Shown here: positions 59,401-64,000 of the stretch, in pieces
Layout: the number at the start of each line of letters is the position of its first letter
Numbering within the stretch: the first letter of the stretch is position 1
Assembly (NCBI GenBank): GCA_018806985.1
Contig: JADANN010000465.1
Coordinates: forward strand, 1,178,001 to 1,242,000
Direction of reading: 5' to 3'
DNA length: 64,000 nucleotides
Source of the DNA: Angiostrongylus vasorum
Taxonomy: Eukaryota > Nematoda > Chromadorea > Rhabditida > Metastrongylidae
The notes under the pieces: model-generated
What the model was told of the DNA's origin: nothing
The model's input: only the letters and a program-made list of their open reading frames with translations
The model's database searches: none
Position numbers and translations under genes: made by a program

Positions 59401-62311
59401 AAATAGAATGAAAATAAAAAACACTTTACAGCACAGGACTTCGCCAAACTGCAATAATGTGTGAGTATTTAAGTAATTTCCACTTTTAAAAAACATATCC
59501 ACTGTTTTCTATATCCCAGTAGCTCTGAAGAGTTTTCCAGCCTAAGAAAGCGAACAGTGAGTGTCGTCTATCATTGGCATCCTGAAGTGCCAGTCGCAAA
59601 TCGATGGCCAGCTGACTGACGCTAAGTAATCAACACTCAATGATCGTTGAACTTCGTTGCTACAGGAGGCCTAAACTCCAAGTAATCTGTGAGGTGAAAA
59701 AGACGGCGATGGGCGGACGACACTACTAGGGATTGAATGATCTCCTATCAAAGCTCATTCCAAATTAGATAGATCCTGCGGTATATACGCGGTCCTGAAC
59801 TTACCTGTTCATACTCAACGCCCGACATGCATTGGATAACGACTGATGTTGAAAATAATGGCCACTCACTCTCTGAGATCATAATAAACCATATTAGTTG
59901 ACATAAGACGCATTGGAATCTATACATATTTACCTATAAGACAGAAGTCATCTCAACCTACTGCAATAAGAACTCACTTTTTAGAAGGCACGGAGATTTT
60001 TCTCTCAAAGCTCGTATTTCGAACACGAAAGGCGTGGAACAAGCAGGGGTTTCATTCAGAAGAACACGACAGTGTTCTCCAAGGTATCGTTTATGTTTAC
60101 ACTGCCGCTCTTGGATTGATGCGTTTTTGAAAACTTAAGTTATCTCTTCAAAATTTTCAAGAGATTAGTTCGAAATATATTTGAAATTAATAGATAGCGT
60201 GTAGTGACTACATATAGGATAAACGCCATAGAGCAGAATTCCTCCAATAAATCTATGCGTCTCAAAAAATCGACACGCTAGTGATCGAGAAACGATCGTC
60301 AGCAGTCGAAAAACCACCTTCGAACATTGTGTTAATAGTTGAACTGTTGCCCGTGGTATTTGATTGGGTACGCTAGAATGAAGATGTGCAAAAATTCATC
60401 CGTCATTTTTAATTCCTTTTTTCCCTTTGTTTTTTAGTTGTGTGCGTATCTTTCTGGTCATACTATAATAAAAAACGATAAAGCTCTGTGCGCTGATCAA
60501 TCCCCTGAAGGGTGCGCCATGCACTGGACTTCGTTAAACATCGTTGGAGATGGTTGAATGCATATCTGGCCTTTACAATGACTCGCGGTGGCCTACCGAT
60601 GTATCGAGCCAGTGCCGCTAATCTCCCAGGCAGGTCTGGTACCAATTTGCCGACCCCGGAGGGTGGAAGGCTTAGTGGGCTATGGGCACGGGGATCGATT
60701 CCACGAGGGTGTGGCAGGGTGCCTGCGACCACTGCGCCACACACGCCCTGGTTAAACTGTTGAGGACTTTTTCGAGCTTTAAAGCAGTCAAACGTGGATT
60801 TCAATCTGTTTAGAATTGCTACTCGTCCTTTCAAATTAAGGCTTTTAGACGTCTCTCTACATTTCATCATATGAAATGCTGCATTTATTCCTAGAAAACC
60901 CGAACTTGTTCGTTGAATCGAAAAAACTAGTCACCGAATTTTCGTAGTGAAAATCGGTAACGTTGCATCAGTTTTAAAGCTTTCAATCTGAAAATAAGGA
61001 CAAGAAACGCAGGAATGCTGAGGAAAAACGGGTTTAATTACGAAGACGGAGAGGTTCTGCTATATGATGTGAAAAGCCGTCAGGAGCGATCTTAAAAACA
61101 GAAGGGAAGATCATCATTGAAATTTACAATACCAAGTTTATCATGGTGACCAGCTAGAATCTCATGATGTGGTAATTCCATTTACAATACCATGGACACA
61201 GCTTTTCAAAAATGGAACTGCTCACCAGGTGGAAATAGGCACCTTATCAACGGCACAGTCGATTCGCCCATCACCTCCAACACGGCATTCTCGACGACGT
61301 CACGATTCTTCTCCACCCATGAGTCGATGTTGTAATCGACGCTACCCGCATAATGTTTGATCGTGAAATGCTTCACATCTTGACACCTTAATACTGGAAT
61401 CTTCTAAAAGGCGAAAAACGTGCTGCCTCGGAAAAAAAAACCCACTGTCAGTTTTCATCACTTGAACCTGACTGTTCGTGTATTTCATGAGGTCTTTTTC
61501 TTACGCATCGCACGAACTACAATCTGGTTCAATAGGTTTTTTTGGCAAGTTTGTGTGATTGAGTTAAAATCTCCAAGCATGTAGGTCCTTTTTTTCACCG
61601 TGATAAAGATGTTTTGATAATACGTGATGACATACATTTACTAGGGAATGAAAACCACTCGAGACGGTTTACCGTCTCATCGTGGCTGGAAGGTGTTCCT
61701 GGCTGTCGGACTACAATGCACGGAGGGAGATTCATCACCGGGCATGGTCTTCCAAGCTGAGAAGGAGTCCGGCGTTTCCAACAGGAAGCCCTAGCTAAAA
61801 GTAAACCAATACCGGGATTCACCACCGCCACCACCGTCCTGGTATCAAAGTTGCGCGGTGGAAAATCTTCCACTGATCCACAAGTGCTGCGACTGCCCGT
61901 GATGGTGAAAACTTGGGACAGGCTTTGGCCAGGCTGACCTCAGGATTCCAAGGAACCACAATGGCCTAACCAGCAAATCTCCGAAAAGTGGAGATTGTGC
62001 TGGGATCTGCACAACCAGTGAGGACGGCCCATTCAAGTATCAAGTATCAAGGAATAAAAAACCAAAAAAAGAACACGAAAACGAAGTAAAAAAATGCATG
62101 GGACCTCACAAAAAACACACGAACCGTTTATAGATTTCAGAAGAGAAAGGGAAGACTTAGGAAAAAAAAATCATCTTCACCTCTGTGACTGCTTGGCTTT
62201 TCTAAATTCTGGATACTTCCCAAGATTTGTGAGCAGTTTCTGTAGAAGTGACTGATCGGATCCGTTTGGAACAACACATTCTTCCTCCAATAGTGACAGT
62301 AAACCAAGTGG
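35347..62311 (-). CDS. Divergent class II-like myosin heavy chain (3' part of gene, 23 exons)
   Basis: Actin-based motor heavy chain. The exons, read downward from 62311, encode the relay-helix region ([12 protein letters not shown]), the HYAGSVDYN segment, loop 2, the actin-contact RCVVPN, the SH helix/converter part ([20 protein letters not shown]), IGKTKIF, an IQ-like neck (ALQARIRW) and [16 protein letters not shown] heptad-rich rod of about 650 residues follows, shorter than the roughly 1,100 of muscle myosin II, with a Ser-rich break (exon 45053-45206). All exons have GT..AG boundaries, and phases match at every junction except 62181/61403 (phase 2 meets phase 0; a 3n+1 exon or an indel is missing). 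The P-loop, switch I and most of the motor lie past the right edge. Introns carry SINEs, an RTE element and PLEs. Possible AATAAA signals on this strand lie at 34996-35001 and 34941-34946. VRPLI and the short interrupted rod recall class XVIII, but the converter is class II-like; the exact class is unsettled. Confidence 0.9.
35655..36210. mobile_element. Element C, inverted pair with exact B box
   Basis: A leftward copy (35655-35900) and a rightward copy (35940-36210). The right copy has GGTTCGATACC at 36101-36111, a perfect Pol III B box, about 25 bp after the A-box-like TAGTGTGGTGA. Confidence 0.75.
36330..37250 (+). mobile_element. Degenerate RTE-like element of a second lineage
   Basis: Decayed RT tail: IEWTINSL(D)[25 protein letters not shown] (palm TDD), NELNEMRTK, then RVRDPEEF(V)EKYRS-like and [21 protein letters not shown] pieces, with many stops. 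Sequence differs clearly from copies 1-3, so it is another subfamily. It lies in the last myosin intron. Confidence 0.65.
37960..38080 (-). mobile_element. tRNA-like fragment related to element C
   Basis: Minus strand: GGGGCTCAGTTGGTGTGCTG then a B box GGTTCGAAGCT 55 bp on, spacing as in a tRNA-derived promoter. No clear body follows. Confidence 0.5.
38225..38610 (+). mobile_element. Element D, copy 2
   Basis: CACCTCATAGTGGCTGGGAA, CCGGCGTTT-like block, GGGCTGCGACTGCTTGTGGT, then CCAAGTATTCAAGTGTCCAA tail. Confidence 0.75.
38723..38852 (-). CDS. Myosin rod exon
   Basis: Encodes [20 protein letters not shown] and [11 protein letters not shown]. The preceding intron (38853-41770) is filled by a Penelope-like element and a SINE. 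Confidence 0.8.
39184..41228 (+). mobile_element. Penelope-like element with inverted terminal repeats
   Basis: An inverted repeat of about 80 bp bounds it (39184-39268 and 41148-41228, sharing CTCAGCAATCGCGAGGTTGT). The interior has PLE reverse transcriptase: [42 protein letters not shown] (motif A), [20 protein letters not shown] (motif B) and [10 protein letters not shown], where the second catalytic Asp is Asn. A GIY-YIG endonuclease part follows ([31 protein letters not shown], 40500-40790), frameshifted. A decayed hammerhead-like core is at 41111-41140. It lies in the myosin intron 38853-41770. Not active. Confidence 0.9.
41305..41585 (+). mobile_element. SINE with another tRNA-like head
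   Basis: B box GGTTCGATGCC, core TCTCCGGTGTCGGCAAATTG, body to AACGCCGAGAGCTTTCC. The A-box half (TAGCACTTTGGTTACGG) is diverged. Confidence 0.68.
41771..41948 (-). CDS. Myosin rod exon
   Basis: Encodes [20 protein letters not shown] and [20 protein letters not shown]. Clear a/d hydrophobic heptads. Acceptor GTTCAG, donor GTGAGT. Confidence 0.85.
42085..42485 (+). mobile_element. Element D, copy 3
   Basis: Best head: GGCTAGGAGGTGTTCC (A-box region) and AGGGG-ATTCGTC-CCCCT, a T-arm-like hairpin with a 7-nt loop. Tail GAGTATCAAGTATAC. Confidence 0.78.
42973..43380 (+). mobile_element. SINE-B, copy 1
   Basis: tRNA-like head GGGCGGATGGCACAATGGTA with B-box-like AGTTCGAATCC, the shared core (CTCCGGAGTCGGGAAATTGG), then a private body and an (AAAAT)n tail at 43333-43372. 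Confidence 0.82.
43447..43643 (-). CDS. Myosin rod exon
   Basis: Encodes [20 protein letters not shown] through [20 protein letters not shown], strongly coiled-coil and Ala-rich as in myosin and paramyosin rods. Donor GTGAGC. Confidence 0.85.
44221..44292 (-). CDS. Myosin rod exon
   Basis: 24 codons, [20 protein letters not shown].., phase 0 at both ends. Donor GTAAAT. Confidence 0.7.
44532..44649 (-). CDS. Myosin exon: Ser-rich region back into coil
   Basis: Encodes [20 protein letters not shown] then [19 protein letters not shown]. Acceptor TTGCAG, donor GTAGGT. Confidence 0.78.
45053..45206 (-). CDS. Myosin exon: Ser-rich interruption of rod
   Basis: Encodes [20 protein letters not shown] and [14 protein letters not shown], low in heptads and rich in Ser/Arg, as in phosphorylated hinges. 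The only start that keeps frame is the weak acceptor GGGAG at 45207-45208; the stronger TAG acceptor near 45246 gives an early stop. Confidence 0.6.
45757..45836 (-). CDS. Myosin rod exon
   Basis: Encodes [20 protein letters not shown] and SVDSDY. Heptads give way to acidic/Ser residues leading into the Ser-rich break. Donor GTGAGG. Confidence 0.72.
45974..46249 (-). mobile_element. SINE-A copy
   Basis: Minus strand. Tail AAAGCTTTCGGCGTTGATCA, core GTACTAATTTGCCGACTCCG, head with GTGGTGCAGTGG. The long frames here are SINE artefacts. Confidence 0.82.
46440..46606 (-). CDS. Myosin rod exon
   Basis: Encodes [20 protein letters not shown] and [20 protein letters not shown]. Strong heptads; acceptor TTTTCAG, donor GTGCGT. 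Confidence 0.82.
47385..47528 (-). CDS. Myosin rod exon
   Basis: 48 codons beginning [20 protein letters not shown], then [10 protein letters not shown] and QQKCDVL, with TTCAG acceptor and GTATGT donor, phase 0 at both ends. It is masked by a longer spurious reading frame on the opposite strand. Confidence 0.75.
47720..48180 (+). repeat. Unclassified repeat E, copy 1
   Basis: Shares blocks in order with 59880-60345: CGAAAGGAATGGAACAACA against CGAAAGGCGTGGAACAAGC, GGTGCTCATCAATGTATCGT against GTGTTCTCCAAGGTATCGTT, and ATTTTTCAAACATTATAG. No coding frame. Confidence 0.55.
48341..48628 (+). mobile_element. SINE-A, complete copy (tRNA-like head)
   Basis: Starts GGGCGCGTGTGGCGCAGTGG (A-box-like TGGCGCAGTGG, then a B-box-like GGAATAGATCC). 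The shared core GTCGGCAAATTGGTA follows, with a tail ending GAGCTTTATCCC. It is flanked by a 12-bp target duplication with one mismatch (TATAAACAATGT / TATAAACAGTGT), so its ends are exact. Frames through it ([12 protein letters not shown]...) are not proteins. Confidence 0.88.
48671..48761 (-). CDS. Myosin rod exon
   Basis: Encodes [20 protein letters not shown] then [10 protein letters not shown]. Donor GTGAGT. A complete SINE sits in the next intron region at 48341-48628. Confidence 0.8.
48900..49045 (-). CDS. Myosin rod exon
   Basis: Encodes [20 protein letters not shown] and about 28 more coiled-coil residues. It is separated from the previous exon by a 69-nt intron. Confidence 0.8.
49115..49201 (-). 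CDS. Myosin rod exon
   Basis: 29 codons, [20 protein letters not shown].., coiled coil. Acceptor TTCTCAG, donor GTACGC. Confidence 0.8.
49245..49445 (-). mobile_element. Element C variant with another tRNA-like head
   Basis: Minus strand shows GGTTCGAAGCC (B box) downstream of TGTGGTGGATGG and is followed by GTATCTCAGCATCGG and the TAGGCAGCAAATAAA-like tail. Confidence 0.65.
50123..50236 (-). CDS. Myosin rod exon
   Basis: 38 codons, starting [20 protein letters not shown], rich in Lys/Glu heptads. Donor GTAAGC. The 102-nt intron before it is short. Confidence 0.8.
50339..50404 (-). CDS. Myosin rod exon
   Basis: 22 in-phase codons, [20 protein letters not shown].., with coiled-coil heptads. 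The donor GTAAAG keeps phase 0; a GTATGG donor 8 nt further on would break the frame. Confidence 0.75.
50925..52075. other. Intronic block of unusual composition, possible solo LTR
   Basis: In myosin intron 50405-52526. It contains a TATAAG box near 51003, a (TCATTCA)-rich pyrimidine tract, a GC island near 51640-51690 (CCGCCGCGCCGGCCGCGGAT) and later AT-rich sequence. There is no exon and no similarity to the other repeats here. LTR-like layout, but no terminal TG..CA or duplication could be fixed. Confidence 0.25.
52095..52500. mobile_element. Element C, inverted pair
   Basis: Left copy 52095-52345 and a right, inner-deleted opposite copy 52390-52500 ending GAGTAGGCAGTAAAATAAAA. Lies just 3' of a myosin exon (52527) in the intron. 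Confidence 0.78.
52527..52728 (-). CDS. Myosin exon: neck-rod junction
   Basis: Encodes [20 protein letters not shown] then [20 protein letters not shown] and the first heptads. The W-W/F-RLF...KPL junction is diagnostic of tailed myosins. 67 codons plus 1 nt, donor GTAAGT. Confidence 0.9.
52993..53099 (-). CDS. Myosin exon: IQ neck
   Basis: Encodes [20 protein letters not shown] and [14 protein letters not shown], a degenerate IQ light-chain-binding helix directly after the converter. Acceptor TTTCAG, donor GTGAGT. Confidence 0.85.
53241..56365 (+). mobile_element. RTE-clade non-LTR retrotransposon, copy 3, in a myosin intron
   Basis: Inserted antisense to the myosin gene in its intron 53100-57294. 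Endonuclease 53690-54270 ([40 protein letters not shown]), RT 54900-55800 ([13 protein letters not shown]). The FADD box is ADGIVLI (second Asp lost) next to a 1-nt frameshift near 55570, and about 250 bp is deleted around 54950. C-terminal region to about 56340. Inactive. Confidence 0.92.
56809..57088 (+). mobile_element. SINE-A copy
   Basis: Head CCCGTGTAGCGCAAATGGTC, diverged core (TTCAGCAAATTGCTACCAGA), tail GAGAGCTTTATCC. Lies in the myosin intron 53100-57294. Confidence 0.8.
57295..57395 (-). CDS. Myosin exon: converter
   Basis: Encodes [19 protein letters not shown], equivalent to YxxGxTKVFFRAGVL. A Cys and a Lys replace the usual Phe-Arg, an unusual detail. The following 4.2-kb intron holds an RTE element and a SINE. 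Confidence 0.9.
57587..57702 (-). CDS. Myosin exon: SH1 helix / converter start
   Basis: Encodes [20 protein letters not shown] then [11 protein letters not shown], nearly identical to the class II consensus. Donor GTACTT. The reactive-thiol helix and the start of the converter lie here. Confidence 0.92.
57882..58321 (+). mobile_element. Mini Penelope-like hairpin with a nested SINE
   Basis: Arms 57882-57939 and 58264-58321 are inverted copies (CGAGGTTGATAAATAGA against TCTATTTATCAACCTCG). The loop holds a SINE-A copy (57944-58222) and then a core resembling the hammerhead motif (CTGATGA at 58243-58249, GACG stem, GAAGACGTT). Near-duplicated AACGTTTCAA / AACATTTCAA flank the SINE. Confidence 0.65.
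57944..58222 (+). mobile_element. SINE-A inside a mini-PLE
   Basis: Head GGACGCGTGTGGCGCAGTGG, B-box-like GGAATCGATCCC, core GGGGTCGGCAAATTGGTACC, tail GCCGAGACCTTTTTAGC. Confidence 0.85.
58476..58600 (-). CDS. Myosin exon: actin-binding RCVVPN segment
   Basis: Encodes [19 protein letters not shown] followed by [13 protein letters not shown], the FVRCIIPN-type strut of the lower 50-kDa domain. Donor GTCAGT. Confidence 0.9.
58906..58973 (-). CDS. Myosin exon: loop 2
   Basis: A 68-nt exon encoding a basic, variable loop ([18 protein letters not shown]). Phase fits both neighbours exactly. The position and basic residues fit the actin-binding loop 2. Confidence 0.8.
59040..59420 (+). mobile_element. 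SINE-B, copy 2
   Basis: Head GGGCGGATGGCACAATGGTA, B box AGTTCGATTCTG, core CTCCAGGGGTCGGGAAAGTG, body CAGCATTCTACGACATTCAG, AAAATAAA-type tail. Same order as 42973-43380. Confidence 0.82.
59880..60345 (+). repeat. Unclassified repeat E, copy 2
   Basis: Partner of 47720-48180; both lie in myosin introns and both are followed within about 160 bp by a SINE-A copy. Confidence 0.55.
60474..60750 (-). mobile_element. SINE-A copy
   Basis: Minus strand. Tail GATAAAGCTCTGTG at the left, head GGGCGTGTGTGGCGCAGTGG at the right. Lies in a myosin intron beside a longer unclassified repeat. Confidence 0.82.
61226..61403 (-). CDS. Myosin exon: HYAGSVDYN motor segment
   Basis: Encodes [20 protein letters not shown], the conserved (V/I)HYAGxVxYN...W.EKN block of myosin motors, and ends at LIRCLFPP just before loop 2. 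Acceptor TTTTAG, donor GTGAGC. Confidence 0.88.
61655..62050 (+). mobile_element. Element D, copy 4, in a myosin intron
   Basis: TACCGTCTCATCGTGGCTGG through GAACCACAATGGCCTAACCA; tail CAAGTATCAAGTATCAAGG. Fills the intron at the one junction whose phases disagree. Confidence 0.78.
62181..62311 (-). CDS. Myosin exon: relay region of motor
   Basis: Encodes [19 protein letters not shown] and about 24 more residues, matching the conserved PxGxxSxLEEEC motor segment. Acceptor TTTTCAG, donor GTGAAG, 43 codons plus 2 nt. Its phase-2 end does not fit the next exon recognised, so one short exon may be missing here. Confidence 0.85.
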
Positions 62312-62564
62312 CTGAAAATATTCGCTGAGGACACTTCATCAAGATTGAGAAAATTCCACAAGAGAGCTTTTTCGCTCCCTTTTATTGAGAAATTTCCCTA
62401 CTGACTTCCATGCTTATAGCTAGCGAACTCTCAGAAACAGGCTTCGTATGTGTGTAATACAAATATTATCTGTTTATACATATTCATTGCTCATTTGCTT
62501 TATATCTTCAATGTTCTTCTCAATGAGCAATGAAGAAGTTGTTATTACAGCATCTATTAAAATA

Positions 62565-63375
62565 CAATAGTTGACCTTTCAGCGATTTCACCTCCTTCAG
62601 AGTCTGGAATGGTCAAATTGACATACAATATACTCAAGGGGAGCGTGTAGCACTGTATCGGAGACGTCCTGCAACACTCACATGGAATCGATCCCCGTGC
62701 CTATGGCCCACCAAGCCTTCTATTCCCTCCGGGGTCGGCATATTTTTTACCAGATTTGTCTGAGAGGATAGCAGCATTGGCTCGATACATCTGTTCACCA
62801 CCGCGAGTCACTGTAAAGGCAAGTTATGAATTCAATCACTTCCAAACGATGTTTAGTGAGGTCGAACGCATGGCGCATCCCTCAGGGATTGATCAACGTC
62901 CAGAGCTCCATCCTTTGTCCTTTGTCCTTTATCCTTTATCCCTCTATACTCACCAAATCACTGTTGTAACTTTGGCAGTCAAAACTTGATGCATAATTTT
63001 TCATTCCCATAATAAACAGCTTCTTTTAAACACTCAGAATTTCATTCTTTACAAGTTTCCGTTCATTCAGTGGAGACCGGTCGCACAGAGTATAACATGG
63101 TGTGCCTGGTTCAAGTCAAAGTATCAACTTAATGTATTGGCGCTAGGTTACATGTGATCACGAAACACTCAACGGTTCTGTGCAAAAGCGGCGTTGCCAA
63201 GTGAGGTTTCCATTCGAGCGGTGCTCCCTTTCCACAGCATTCCAATTAATGCGACCGACTACGAAGAGCGCACACTGTGAGGACGAACAAAGACGTCGAA
63301 ATGTTAGTCGAATAAGTGTTTAATAACACCCTCATGTTAGCTTACCGATGGAATAAGGCACATTAAAGGCAGAGT
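62565..63375 (-). mobile_element. Penelope-like element 3' fragment interrupted by a SINE
   Basis: PLE 3' tail sequence (TTCAGAGTCTGGAATGGTCA, then AAACAGCTTCTTTTAAACAC) is split by a SINE at 62637-62944 with a perfect TATACTCA duplication. A further tail-type piece (GAGCGGTGCTCC) lies at 63215 in plus orientation, so the right part may be a second, opposed copy. Confidence 0.6.
62637..62944 (+). mobile_element. SINE-A inserted in a PLE
   Basis: Head GAGCGTGTAGCACTGTATCG, core and tail ending in repeated CTTTGTC/CTTTATC. Perfect 8-bp duplication TATACTCA (62629-62636 and 62945-62952). Confidence 0.85.
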
Positions 63376-63744
63376 GTTCAGAAGATGACTATGATCATGC
63401 AGATTGCCTGTGATAAGGCGAAGACCATGACCATTAAATCTGACGATGCACTCCAAGTAAGCCATTCAGAAGATGATCACCGTGATCGGCGTTACCCATT
63501 CACCGATTCCGCTTGCTTTCACGGAAAGAGTAGTCGACAAATGAATAGTCAGTGGTTGTTCATATGAACTATAGACATGGATTAGACCACCAACTTAGTT
63601 GCGCCGTAAAAAATATTGTGCATGAATCAGACTATTTCTTTTTTTTGAGAACAGAACTCTTGTGGTCAGTTTATGAGAAAGGACGACACCAAACGTCCCA
63701 CTGCTACGGCATCACCACTTAGACGTTGAAAGAACTTCAGGTAG

Positions 63745-63840
63745 ATATCCTACTGTTTATTTACTGCCTATTATTCTTTTTATCAATGCGGTTGTACTTC
63801 ACATAATATCCAGCCATGAAAAAAATTAATGGCCAGCAAC
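63745..63840 (-). mobile_element. Element C tail fragment
   Basis: TGTTTATTTACTGCCTATTA ... GCGGTTGTACTTCACATAAT matches only the terminal part of element C. Confidence 0.45.
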
Positions 63841-63886
63841 AATATTTTCAAAACGGACTTTCCTGTAACTTCGGTTTCACCAATTA

Positions 63887-63997
63887 ACATATGTTTAAAT
63901 TGCTGAGATTACACGAGGTTGTTATACAACTTTAGCGAACAGCCGAATAAAAGTTGTATAACCACTCCCGTATAAGCTCAACAATTTAAACACATGC
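63887..63997. repeat. Short PLE-terminus hairpin
   Basis: The left part (GTTTAAATTGCTGAG..CGAGGTTGTTATACAACTTT) is mirrored on the right (AAAGTTGTATAACC..GCTCAACAATTTAAAC). Arms of about 45 bp, no core motif. Similar ends occur at 57882 and 2200. Confidence 0.55.
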
Positions 63998-64000
63998 TGA

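Overview
This is a window of eukaryotic, repeat-dense, intron-rich nuclear DNA. It most likely comes from a clade V parasitic nematode (strongylid or hookworm-like). The inference rests on three things: short exons with TTTCAG-type acceptors and GTAAG/GTGAG donors, a worm-type CK1/tau-tubulin-kinase-like gene, and RTE-type retrotransposons that resemble those common in hookworm genomes. No species can be fixed from the sequence alone.

Two genes can be rebuilt exon by exon, both on the minus strand. (1) A CK1/TTBK-like protein kinase occupies 20895 down to 13474. It has eight exons, all key kinase motifs, and a stop followed within about 20 nt by AATAAA. Its first exon was not found. (2) A divergent class II-like myosin heavy chain runs from the right part of the window (62311) down to 35347. 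It has 23 exons coding for about 950 residues: C-terminal half of the motor, converter, IQ neck and a short coiled-coil rod of about 650 residues with a Ser-rich interruption. The N-terminal motor lies beyond the right edge. Splice phases agree at every junction but one. A small plus-strand gene (17287-17656) may sit inside a kinase intron. A few other plus-strand micro-exon candidates are weak.

Nearly everything else is mobile DNA lying between or inside introns. There are three long but decayed RTE-clade LINE copies (23327-26710 minus, 30090-33355 plus, 53241-56365 plus) and fragments, one from a second RTE-like lineage (36330-37250). There are Penelope-like elements (PLEs) with reverse transcriptase and GIY-YIG parts (39184-41228 is best, with inverted terminal repeats), plus several 3' fragments and three short hairpin derivatives. 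Two of those hairpins carry a hammerhead-ribozyme-like core. There are at least four kinds of tRNA-like SINE. Most share one central core joined to different tRNA-like heads; another occurs mainly as inverted pairs and forms a tandem/inverted array at 3381-4880.

The most unusual content is therefore the SINE/PLE ecology: modular SINEs with a shared core and interchangeable heads, palindromic tRNA-like elements, and mini-PLE hairpins holding hammerhead-like motifs, one of which was later hit by a SINE. ORFs running through SINE copies are not genes.
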